Below, piece after piece: positions 24,918 through 32,636 of a stretch of DNA of 57,100 bases. Each line of letters starts with the position of its first letter. Position 1 is the stretch's first letter. This DNA comes from Pseudomonas viridiflava. Its GTDB lineage: Bacteria; Pseudomonadota; Gammaproteobacteria; Pseudomonadales; Pseudomonadaceae. The stretch covers positions 1 to 57,100 of the forward strand of contig NZ_UTKY01000122.1 of the NCBI RefSeq assembly GCF_900583165.1. The letters run 5' to 3'. Position numbers and translations under genes: made by a program. The notes under the pieces were generated by a model, which saw only the letters and a list, made by a program, of their open reading frames with translations, did no database searches and was not told the DNA's origin.

Positions 24918-26120
24918 TCAAACGCGCTCGATCACCATTGCGACGCCCTGCCCAACCCCCACACACAGGCTGACCACGGCGTAGCGCTGCTGGTTACGTT
25001 GCAATGTGCGACAGGCACTCAGCACCAACCGGGCGCCCGAGGCTCCTAATGGATGCCCAATAGCAATCGCGCCGCCCAAGGGGTTGACGCGGCGGTCGTC
25101 AAAACCAAGTTCCAGCGCCTTGAGGCAGGACAACACCTGCGGCGCGAATGCCTCGTTGATCTCGATCAGATCCACCTGTGCCAGGCTGATACCGGCACGC
25201 TGTAACGCTACGTGAATTGCCTGGTGCGGGCCGATGCCCATGATGCGCGGCTCCACGCCGACCACTGCCGAAGACAGGATTCGGGCCATGGGCGCAACAT
25301 CGTGGGCCTGGCCAATGGCTCGATTACCCAACAGCAAGACCGCGGCGCCATCGTTGATGCCCGACGCGTTACCGGCGGTTACGACGCCACCGGGGAACAG
25401 CGGGTTGAGCCGCGACAACGCAGCAAAATCGGACTGTGGCCGTGGATGTTCGTCAACGCTGATCATTTGGGTTTGCCCCTTGCGCCCAGTGGGCACCTCC
25501 ACCGGCAGGATCTCATCGGCCAGCCAGCCCGACTGCAACGCGTGGGCATAACGTACCTGCGACGCGGCAGCAAAGTGATCGGCCTCATAGCGGGTGATGC
25601 CATACATCAGGGCGACGTTGTCACCGGTCTGCGGCATGCTGTCGTTGCCATACCGCTGCACCAGTTTCGGGTTGGAAAAACGTGCGCCAATGGTGCTGTC
25701 CGCCAGTTCCTGGGTGCGACTGAACGCACTCTCGGCCTTGGCGAGCACCAGCGGCGCACGCGACATGCTTTCGACACCGCCAGCCAGATACAGCTGCCCT
25801 TCACCACAGGTAATGGCCCGCGCCGCATCGATAACCGCGGACAATCCACTGCCACACAAGCGGTTGACGGTCTGGCCTGGCACACACCACGGCAGGCCGG
25901 CGCTGAGCAAGGCGTTGCGCGCCAGGTTACGGCTGTCCTCGCCGGCCTGGTTGGTGCAACCGAGGATCACATCCTCCACGGCGTGTTCCGGCAGACCAGA
26001 GGTCTGCATCAGGCGCGCCAGCAGGTTACCGACCAGGTCATCCGGCCGCATGCCCGAGAGGCTCCCGCCGTGACGGCCAAAGGGGGTGCGCAAACCGCTG
26101 TAGATATAGGCATCAAGCAT
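24918..26120 (-). CDS. 3-oxoacyl-CoA thiolase (PcaF/PaaJ-like)
   Basis: 400 residues, full-length thiolase. The nucleophile is Cys89 (VNRLCGSG), with His356 in GHPLGASG and the second Cys386 in CVGVGQG. The NEAFAPQVLSCLKALELGFD and RVNPLGGAIAIGHP segments and the opening YIYSGLRTPFGRHGGSL are those of 3-oxoadipyl-CoA thiolases, which split dicarboxylic 3-oxoacyl-CoAs with CoA to acetyl-CoA and a shorter dicarboxylyl-CoA. It lies 18 bases after the 3-hydroxyacyl-CoA dehydrogenase, closing the beta-oxidation cycle encoded here. Whether it acts on C6 or C7 chains cannot be read from sequence. Confidence 0.9.
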   Translation of the reverse strand: MLDAYIYSGLRTPFGRHGGSLSGMRPDDLVGNLLARLMQTSGLPEHAVEDVILGCTNQAGEDSRNLARNALLSAGLPWCVPGQTVNRLCGSGLSAVIDAARAITCGEGQLYLAGGVESMSRAPLVLAKAESAFSRTQELADSTIGARFSNPKLVQRYGNDSMPQTGDNVALMYGITRYEADHFAAASQVRYAHALQSGWLADEILPVEVPTGRKGQTQMISVDEHPRPQSDFAALSRLNPLFPGGVVTAGNASGINDGAAVLLLGNRAIGQAHDVAPMARILSSAVVGVEPRIMGIGPHQAIHVALQRAGISLAQVDLIEINEAFAPQVLSCLKALELGFDDRRVNPLGGAIAIGHPLGASGARLVLSACRTLQRNQQRYAVVSLCVGVGQGVAMVIERV

Positions 26121-26138
26121 GGCAAGTTTCTCGCTTAA

Positions 26139-27686
26139 TCAAAGTGGCTCGGCAGCTGCCGGCATGGGGTTTTCGGCACTGCACAGGGCGATTCCCAGGC
26201 GTGCCCGGCGGCGTAACCAGTTGCTGGGGCGGTAACGCGGGTCGCCCGTGAGGGTGTGCATACGCTCCAGAATCAGCAGCAGTCGCCCCGCGCCGAGGCG
26301 GTCCCCCCACGCCAGCGGTCCGTGGGGGTAGCCGAGGCCCAAGCGCACCGCCATGTCGATATCCTCGACGCTGGCGATGCCCTGTTGAGCGATGTCGCAG
26401 CCCAGGTTGACGATCGACGCCAGGGTGCGCTGCAGTACAAACCCGCAACTGTCACGCAGCATCACAACTTGACCGCCGCCCCGGCTGAACAGCGCGTGAG
26501 CGGCGTCCTGCATATCCGCGCGGGTGGCCGGGTTGACCATCAGGCAGCGCAATGCGCCCAGCTCCAGAACGGTATCGATCGCCACGCTGCGGCTGGGGTC
26601 GACACCATGGCGCACGGCCGACTCGCTGGCGTCGTCACCCAAGGGCGCCAACAGGCACAACGCGCCGGGCGATGGGTACGGCCCCGTCTCCACCTGCACG
26701 CCCAATTGCTCCAGCAGCGCCAGCACACGGGCCTTGCCGAGGTCATCGTCCGCAGCCACCCACACCGAGGGCAGTTGCGGACACAGCGGCACGGGCTGGG
26801 CCGCCGAAGGCACGCCGCCATGGCCGTCGTATCGATAAAAGCCCTGGCCAGTCTTTCTCCCCAAGTGCCCGCCCGCCTGCATCAACCGCAACAATGGATG
26901 GGGGCGGTAGCGTGGTTCCTCGTAGAATTGGTGATACACCGACTCCATCACTGGCAAGCTGACATCCAGGCCAATCAGATCCAGCAACTCGAAGGGGCCC
27001 ATGCGAAACCCCGCACCATCACGTAGCACTGTGTCGATCAGCGCAGGTGAAGCCACGCCTTCACTGAGCATACGCAAGGCTTCGGTGCCATAGGCACGAC
27101 CGGCATGGTTAACGATAAATCCAGGAGAGTCCGTGGAGTTCGCCGGGTAATGGCCGATCGTTTGCACTAACGCTCGCAGTCGCTCAAGGACCTCAGGTTG
27201 AGTGGCAATCCCGCCGATCACCTCTACCAGACGCATCAGCGGCACCGGGTTGAAAAAATGCAGGCCGGCCACACGCTCTGGGTGCTTGCATACCGCGGCG
27301 AGCGCAGTGATGGACAACGACGACGTATTGCTCGCCAACAGCGTGCTTTCATCGAGCAGTTCGTCCAACTGCCGGAACAGCTGCTGTTTGGCCTCAAGGT
27401 TTTCGACAATCGCCTCGATTACCAGCGCGCAGTCATTCAGCGCTTCCAGGCGATCAACCACCTGTACCAGCGCCAGTACATCATCCGCTGCCTGTGCGCC
27501 GATGCGGCCCTTGCTCTGCAGCATGGTCAGCGTCGTCGCCAACGCGGTTTGCGCAGCACTCGCCGCACCCGGGCGCACATCAAACAGTGAGACATTCAGG
27601 CCGGCCAGCGCCATGACCTGGGCAATGCCCTGCCCCATGGCACCGGCACCGACCACCCCGATTCTCTGAATGGGTGATGTGTTCAT
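26139..27686 (-). CDS. 3-hydroxyacyl-CoA dehydrogenase (PaaH/PaaC-like)
   Basis: 515 residues. The NAD-binding motif GAGAMGQGIAQVMALAGLNV is at 10-29, with HFFNPVPLMRLVEVI near 150 and the first C-terminal domain at ~190-290 (NHAGRAYGTEALRMLSEGVA). A second 3HCDH C-terminal domain follows at ~400-500 (QRTLASIVNLGCDIAQQGIA). This long two-domain layout is typical of 3-hydroxyadipyl-CoA dehydrogenases of phenylacetate and dicarboxylate pathways rather than of short-chain HbdA. It oxidises 3-hydroxyacyl-CoA to 3-oxoacyl-CoA. Its ATG overlaps the stop of the upstream crotonase (27683-27686), showing translational coupling. Confidence 0.9.
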   Translation of the reverse strand: MNTSPIQRIGVVGAGAMGQGIAQVMALAGLNVSLFDVRPGAASAAQTALATTLTMLQSKGRIGAQAADDVLALVQVVDRLEALNDCALVIEAIVENLEAKQQLFRQLDELLDESTLLASNTSSLSITALAAVCKHPERVAGLHFFNPVPLMRLVEVIGGIATQPEVLERLRALVQTIGHYPANSTDSPGFIVNHAGRAYGTEALRMLSEGVASPALIDTVLRDGAGFRMGPFELLDLIGLDVSLPVMESVYHQFYEEPRYRPHPLLRLMQAGGHLGRKTGQGFYRYDGHGGVPSAAQPVPLCPQLPSVWVAADDDLGKARVLALLEQLGVQVETGPYPSPGALCLLAPLGDDASESAVRHGVDPSRSVAIDTVLELGALRCLMVNPATRADMQDAAHALFSRGGGQVVMLRDSCGFVLQRTLASIVNLGCDIAQQGIASVEDIDMAVRLGLGYPHGPLAWGDRLGAGRLLLILERMHTLTGDPRYRPSNWLRRRARLGIALCSAENPMPAAAEPL

Positions 27687-28477
27687 AGGCCGAGGTACTC
27701 CGGTGTGCGCTTTTGCAAAAACGCCTGCATACCTTCTTTTTGGTCGTGGGAGCCGAACAGCAGTTGAAAGGCTTTGCGCTCCAAAGTCAGTGCCTGCTCC
27801 AGCGGAAGATCCATGCCGGCAAGCACCACTTCTTTAATCTGCGCGACGGCGATGGGCGGCATAGCCGCAATGGTCACTGCCATCACCAGGGCTGCGGTGA
27901 GGGTCTGCACGTCGGGCGCAACTTCGCTGATCACGCCCATGCGAAGACCTTCATGCGCCGTAAACTGCGCGCCCGTAAACAGCAGGCGCAATGCCTGGAA
28001 CTTGCCCACGGCACGCAACAGGCGCTGTGTGCCGCCGGCGCCGGGCATGATTCCGACCTTGACTTCGGGCTGACCGAAGCGAGCCGACTCCCCTGCAATG
28101 ATCACATCACAGTGCATCGCCAACTCACAGCCGCCGCCCAGGGCAAAGCCGTTGACGGCCGCGATCACCGGTTTGCGACACACAGAAATCGCCTGCCAGT
28201 GCCGCTCTGCATGTCTGGCATACAGCTCAAGTGCCGTGGCGTCGACCATCTCACCCAGGTCCGCGCCAGCGGCGAACACCGTATCGCTGCCGGTGAGAAT
28301 AATGACGCGGGTATCAGGGCACCCGTCGAGCCGTCGAAAATGGGTAGCCAGCTCTTCGCGCATCGCCATGTTCAACGCGTTGCGAGCCTTGGGACGGTTG
28401 AGGCGCAACAGCGCAACACCCGGCGCGGGTTGTTCGTATAGAACCAAGGGTTCGGGACTATCAGATGCATGGCTCAT
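27683..28477 (-). CDS. Enoyl-CoA hydratase (PaaF-like)
   Basis: 264 residues of the crotonase fold. The CoA-binding and oxyanion segments FAAGADLGEM and NGFALGGGCELAM are present. Both catalytic glutamates are in place: Glu118 (GGGCELAM) and Glu138 (FGQPEVKVGIMPGAGGTQRL), the pair that defines active hydratases. It would hydrate a 2,3-enoyl-CoA to the 3-hydroxyacyl-CoA used by the overlapping next gene. In the operon it follows the CoA-transferase by 32 bases. Confidence 0.92.
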   Translation of the reverse strand: MSHASDSPEPLVLYEQPAPGVALLRLNRPKARNALNMAMREELATHFRRLDGCPDTRVIILTGSDTVFAAGADLGEMVDATALELYARHAERHWQAISVCRKPVIAAVNGFALGGGCELAMHCDVIIAGESARFGQPEVKVGIMPGAGGTQRLLRAVGKFQALRLLFTGAQFTAHEGLRMGVISEVAPDVQTLTAALVMAVTIAAMPPIAVAQIKEVVLAGMDLPLEQALTLERKAFQLLFGSHDQKEGMQAFLQKRTPEYLGL

Positions 28478-28509
28478 AGGGGCTCCGTGGCCAGGTAAAT
28501 AGACGGCCG

Positions 28510-29697
28510 TTAACCACGAACGATGCCGGCGGCATAGAGACGCTTGATCTGTTCGGCATCCAGCCCAAGGTCCTCAAGCACTGCGCGCGTGTCCTGTCCC
28601 AAGGTCGGCGGGGGGCTGCGATAGGTCGCGGGCGTACGCGAGAGTTTCACCGGCGAGCCGATGCCACGGTAGTCGCCGATGTCCACCAACAGCCCACGAT
28701 GCTGGGTATGGGGATGGGCAACCACTGTGTCGATGGTCGCAATCGCCCCGCACGGCACGCCTGCGCCAATCAGTTGCTGGGCTAGCACCGCGCCGTCATG
28801 CGTGGCCATATGTTGTTGCAGCACACGTTTGAGCGCCTCGCGATTGACCGAGCGAGCGCCGTTATTGACGAATCGCGGGTCGTCGAGCATCTCGCCCGCG
28901 CCCAACTGCTCACACAACTTTGCGAACTGGCGATCATTGCCAACCGCCAAGAAAATCGGCTCGGTGCCCGTGGTGTAACTGTCGTAAGGCGCAATATTGG
29001 GGTGTGCATTGCCGGTACGCTGCGGGGTTTTACCGGCGGCCAGGTAGTTGGGCACATGGGGGTGCAACAGCGACACGCCGCAGTCGTACAGGGTGATGTC
29101 GAGGGATTGCCCGAGGCCGCTGCGGTGACGTTCATTCAGTGCCAGCAGCACGCCGGCCAGCGCATTGAGCCCCGTGACCATGTCGACAATCGGCAGGCCG
29201 ATGCGCAACGCACCGCTGTTGGCTTCGCCGTTGACACTCATCAGGCCGGCCATGGCCTGGATCACCGCATCGTAGCCTGGCAGGCCGCCAAGCGGGCCAT
29301 CGGCGCCGAACCCGGAGATAGCACAGTGGATCAAGCCTGGGAAACGCTCGCTCAAGACTTCGTTGAAGTCGATACCCCAACGTTTTAGCGTGCCAGGTTT
29401 GAAGTTTTCGATCAGAACATCCGCGCCTTCAAGCAGGCCCATCAGCAAATCGATGCCTTCGGGGCGGGACAGGTCCACGGCGATCCCCTGCTTGTTGCGG
29501 TTGACGCCACGGTAGTAGGAGGCGTCGGTGCCTTCGAAAGGAGGCCCCCAGCCGCGCGTTTCGTCGCCGCTCAACGGCTCCAGCTTGATCACATCGGCGC
29601 CATGGTCGGCGAGCGCCTGGGAGCAGTAAGGCCCGCCCAGCACGCGGCTGAGGTCAATCACTTTCAGGCCGTCGAGGGCCCCTTTGGAAGGGTTCAT
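28510..29697 (-). CDS. Class III (CaiB/BaiF) CoA-transferase, probably dicarboxylate-specific
   Basis: 395 residues from ATG 29697. The N-terminal Rossmann part has LDGLKVIDLSRVLGGPYCSQ and ADVIKLEPLSGDETRGWGPP; the nucleophilic Asp is Asp143 in LPGYDAVIQAMAG; the interlocked C-terminal part contains HPHTQHRGLLVDI. Family members move CoA between carboxylic acids; the human relative SUGCT uses glutarate and succinyl-CoA. No acyl-CoA ligase is in this operon, so this enzyme is the obvious activator. It could take CoA from the glutaryl-CoA product and give it to the incoming dicarboxylate, releasing free glutarate for GlaH. That is inference from context. Confidence 0.85.
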   Translation of the reverse strand: MNPSKGALDGLKVIDLSRVLGGPYCSQALADHGADVIKLEPLSGDETRGWGPPFEGTDASYYRGVNRNKQGIAVDLSRPEGIDLLMGLLEGADVLIENFKPGTLKRWGIDFNEVLSERFPGLIHCAISGFGADGPLGGLPGYDAVIQAMAGLMSVNGEANSGALRIGLPIVDMVTGLNALAGVLLALNERHRSGLGQSLDITLYDCGVSLLHPHVPNYLAAGKTPQRTGNAHPNIAPYDSYTTGTEPIFLAVGNDRQFAKLCEQLGAGEMLDDPRFVNNGARSVNREALKRVLQQHMATHDGAVLAQQLIGAGVPCGAIATIDTVVAHPHTQHRGLLVDIGDYRGIGSPVKLSRTPATYRSPPPTLGQDTRAVLEDLGLDAEQIKRLYAAGIVRG

Positions 29698-29728
29698 AAA
29701 TACACCTGCTATCAATGGAAAAACGGAT

Positions 29729-31450
29729 TCAAACCGGCAAGAGCTGCATCGCCTCGGCATGGGAAAGCGGGCTTTCGTTGGCCAGGCGTGACAGCAATTG
29801 CGCGTCGATCGCAGGTTCAGGGTTCAGCGGGTCGCGGGGCAGAAGCTTGTGTTGCAACAACAAATGGGCCAGGGCCAGGCGGCGACTGTTGTCCGGTTGT
29901 TGGCTGGCTTCCCACGCCATGAAAATCGCCGTGGCGATGTGGTACAGGGCACTCCCGGCCTGGCGCACCTCTTCATCGCGGCGCTCCACGGCGACTGTCG
30001 ACAGCCGCGCCACGGTACGGTCCAGCAGGTCGGCGAAACACTGATGACTGATCGCGGGCAGCGCCGCTTCCGTCAACACGCTCACCAGGTGTTGCTTTAA
30101 CGGCTCGAGCGCGTGTTCACGGGTGACGGCACGGCCAATGTCCAGCGCCACGATATTGCTGGTGCCTTCCCAGATGGAACCCAAGTGGGCATCGCGTACC
30201 AGTCGCGCATCACTCCACTCTTCGATATAGCCAATCCCACCGCGCACCTCCATGGCGTCACCGGTGACGCGACGGGCATCACGGCAGGCGCGAAATTTGA
30301 TCAGCGGCGTGAGAATACGCACGCACTTGCGGGCCGCTTCATCGCCCGTATCGGCCTTGGGCAGCAACGTGGCAATTTGCATGAACATTGAACGTGCCTG
30401 TTCCGTGGGCAACATCATTTTCAGCAATTGGCGTTGCATCAGCGGCATCTCGATCAAATGCTTGCCGAATGCCCGGCGGTGCCTGGCGATATAGAGCGCC
30501 TCGTTGACGCCGCGCCGCATCAAGCCAGCGGCGCGCACACCGTTGGACAGGCGCGACATGTTGACCATGTCGGCCATCTGCTGAAAACCGCGCCCCACTT
30601 CGCCGATCAGGTAGGCCGTGGCGCCTTCCAGGGTAATTTCACCGCTGGCCATCGAGCGTGTGCCGAGTTTGTCTTTCAGACGCTGAATTCGGTAGGCGTT
30701 GCGCGAACCATCCGGACGCAGCTTCGGCAATAAAAACAGGCTCACACCGGACATGTCGTCCGGTGCGTCATCCGGGCGTGCCAGGACCATTGCCAGGTCG
30801 GCATCCGGGTTGGAACAGAACCACTTTTCACCGCTCAACTGCCATTCGCCGTCATTAAGGGTGGCGCGGGTTTGGGTGCGCGATACATCCGAGCCGGCGG
30901 CCTGCTCAGTCATGAACATGGCGCCCTGGAACAGGGTATCGAAGTCCTGAGAGACCAGGGACGGCAGGTAGCGCGCCACCAGTTCCGGCGCGCCGAACTT
31001 GCGCAAGGTGCGCGTCAGGGAGTCAGTCATGCTGACGGGGCAGCAAAGACCGAACTCGGCCTGCACAAACAGATACGTGAGGGCATATTTAACCAGCGGC
31101 AGCGTCCCGTCATCGCGGTGACTCATGGCCGCCAGCCCCAGTTCGGCATACGCGACGCGTTCCAATTCGACAAAATCCGGGTGCTTCTGGATGCTCTGGA
31201 TATCTTCACCACGGCGGGTGCGCGGCAACAGTTTGGGCGGGTTCTTGTCGGCCGACAGGGCCAGCACATCCAATTCATTACCGGCGCGTGCACCTAGCTG
31301 CTGCCAGATGGGAAACCAGTGGTTGTAGAGATCGCAGGGCAGGTAAACCTTGAGCAGCGCGGCAAGACCAGCGTCACACTCGAACAGGTTAAGGCCACGA
31401 CTATCAGGAATATTCAAGGGGTCGTGGAGCGCTTCGGACAGGGCATTCAT
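29729..31450 (-). CDS. Acyl-CoA dehydrogenase, AidB-like long form
   Basis: 573 residues, longer than the ~390 of common acyl-CoA dehydrogenases. Features: FQGAMFMTEQAAGSDVSRTQ (flavin/substrate loop, about 170-190), WQLSGEKWFCSNPDADLAMV, RLKDKLGTRSMASGEI, MSRLSNGVRAAGLMRRGVNE and MEVRGGIGYIEEWSDARLVR with GSIWEGTSNIVALD. These are marks of the AidB/ACAD10-11-like branch. It is the first gene of the minus-strand run and should introduce the 2,3-double bond into the activated dicarboxylate. AidB itself has little dehydrogenase activity, but this protein's place at the head of a beta-oxidation operon speaks for catalysis. It is divergent from a LysR gene. Confidence 0.85.
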   Translation of the reverse strand: MNALSEALHDPLNIPDSRGLNLFECDAGLAALLKVYLPCDLYNHWFPIWQQLGARAGNELDVLALSADKNPPKLLPRTRRGEDIQSIQKHPDFVELERVAYAELGLAAMSHRDDGTLPLVKYALTYLFVQAEFGLCCPVSMTDSLTRTLRKFGAPELVARYLPSLVSQDFDTLFQGAMFMTEQAAGSDVSRTQTRATLNDGEWQLSGEKWFCSNPDADLAMVLARPDDAPDDMSGVSLFLLPKLRPDGSRNAYRIQRLKDKLGTRSMASGEITLEGATAYLIGEVGRGFQQMADMVNMSRLSNGVRAAGLMRRGVNEALYIARHRRAFGKHLIEMPLMQRQLLKMMLPTEQARSMFMQIATLLPKADTGDEAARKCVRILTPLIKFRACRDARRVTGDAMEVRGGIGYIEEWSDARLVRDAHLGSIWEGTSNIVALDIGRAVTREHALEPLKQHLVSVLTEAALPAISHQCFADLLDRTVARLSTVAVERRDEEVRQAGSALYHIATAIFMAWEASQQPDNSRRLALAHLLLQHKLLPRDPLNPEPAIDAQLLSRLANESPLSHAEAMQLLPV

Positions 31451-31494
31451 GGTGACTCTCCTGGTTCTTGTGAACTCAGAGTAGGGTCAGCATC

Positions 31495-31546
31495 GATAAC
31501 TATCTAATACAAAATAAATCACCTACGATAACGAAAAACTATCGTA
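31495..31546. promoter_or_regulatory. Divergent promoter region with LysR-type inverted repeats
   Basis: Between the acyl-CoA dehydrogenase and LysR starts (31451-31561) are GATAACTATC (31495-31504, a GATA/TATC repeat) and the perfect repeat TACGATA-N9-TATCGTA (31524-31546). The latter fits the T-N11-A dyad to which LysR proteins bind. A partial relative, with GATACG-N6-CGTATC, occurs at 32468-32485 at the 3' end of the LysR gene, before the permease. Confidence 0.65.
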
Positions 31547-31561
31547 AACCGAGGGCGTGCC

Positions 31562-32494
31562 ATGGATCTCAAACAGCTGCGTTATTTCGTTGCCGTTGCC
31601 GAAGAGCTTCACTTTGGACGCGCCGCTACACGGCTGTTCATCTCCCAACCCGCCCTGAGTTTTGATATTAAAAAGCTTGAAAGCCAGTTGAATATTCAAC
31701 TGCTGAACCGCAACAACAAGTCGGTAAGCCTCACCAATGCCGGCCAGGTCCTGCTGGATGAGGCGCGTTATCTGTTGCTGCGTGCCGAACAGGCCAAGCG
31801 CCTGACCCTGCGTTCAGCCCAGGGCTTTGCAGGACGTCTGAGTGTGGGCTTCGTCAACTCCGTGCTGTATCGCGGTTTACCCCAGGCAGTAAAAACCTTC
31901 GAGCAAGACCATCCCGATACCGAAATCGTGTTGATGGAGATGAACAGTGCAGAACAAGCCCAGGCGCTACAGCGCGGTCAGATCGATATTGGATTCGTAC
32001 ACTGGAGCAAATTCCCCGAGAGCATCCGCTGTGAGTTGATCTTGCGTGAGCCGTTTGTGTGTTGTCTGCCGGCTTCCCACCGGCTCGCCGGGCGCGAAAA
32101 AATCGATCTGACGGAGCTGGCCGATGATGACTTTATTTTGTTCCCCCGCACGGTCTCGCCGCACTACCACGACTTGATCATCGCCCGCTGCGTGGCAGCC
32201 GGTTTCAGCCCACGCATCCGCCATGAAACGCGCCTGTGGCAAACCGTAGCGACCATGGTGGCTTACGGCATGGGCGTGGCGCTCGTGCCCCAGACACTGG
32301 CCAAGACCCTGACTGAAGGTGTGCACTATTGCGCGATCAATGGTGACGGTGCGCTATCGGAAATTCATGCGATCCGCCTGGCGGCATTACCATCCGCGGC
32401 GGCGCAGAGTTTTCTCGAATTATTCAGGACGCTACAGCCTTCGCAGGCATCCGAAACAGGGATCTACGATACGAAATCCCGTATCAAGCAATAA
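31562..32494 (+). CDS. LysR-family regulator of the dicarboxylate operon
   Basis: 310 residues. The start MDLKQLRYFVAVAEELHFGR with AATRLFISQPALSFDIKKLE is the CatM/BenM/AlsR-type helix-turn-helix. The effector domain has RGQIDIGFVHWSKFPESIRC and MVAYGMGVALVPQTLA. It is divergent from the eight-gene run, with TACGATA repeats between, and upstream of the permease gene in the same direction. It probably activates both when a dicarboxylate or its CoA ester is present. The ligand cannot be told from sequence. Confidence 0.88.
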   Translation: MDLKQLRYFVAVAEELHFGRAATRLFISQPALSFDIKKLESQLNIQLLNRNNKSVSLTNAGQVLLDEARYLLLRAEQAKRLTLRSAQGFAGRLSVGFVNSVLYRGLPQAVKTFEQDHPDTEIVLMEMNSAEQAQALQRGQIDIGFVHWSKFPESIRCELILREPFVCCLPASHRLAGREKIDLTELADDDFILFPRTVSPHYHDLIIARCVAAGFSPRIRHETRLWQTVATMVAYGMGVALVPQTLAKTLTEGVHYCAINGDGALSEIHAIRLAALPSAAAQSFLELFRTLQPSQASETGIYDTKSRIKQ

Positions 32495-32613
32495 TTATTA
32501 ATCATTATTTTTATCGTTGGGGCCTGTATAGGCTCTTAGCAATCGGCACCCAGCACTGTCATGGCGTGCCGTTTCGCTAATAACCCATCGAGCGTGCAAG
32601 AAGGGTTATATCC

Positions 32614-32628
32614 AATAAAAACAATAGG
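32614..32628 (+). promoter_or_regulatory. CA motif at the permease ribosome-binding site
   Basis: AATAAAAACAATAGG contains AAAAACAA, which fits AAnAAnAA, and overlaps the AGGAA ribosome-binding site 8 bases before the permease ATG. This is a typical position for Hfq/Crc repression. Confidence 0.5.
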
Positions 32629-32636
32629 AACCCACC

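Noticed and set aside
25212..26138. 308-codon open frame opposite the thiolase gene
   Set aside because: Antisense shadow of a clear thiolase with all catalytic residues; no domain or ribosome-binding site supports it.
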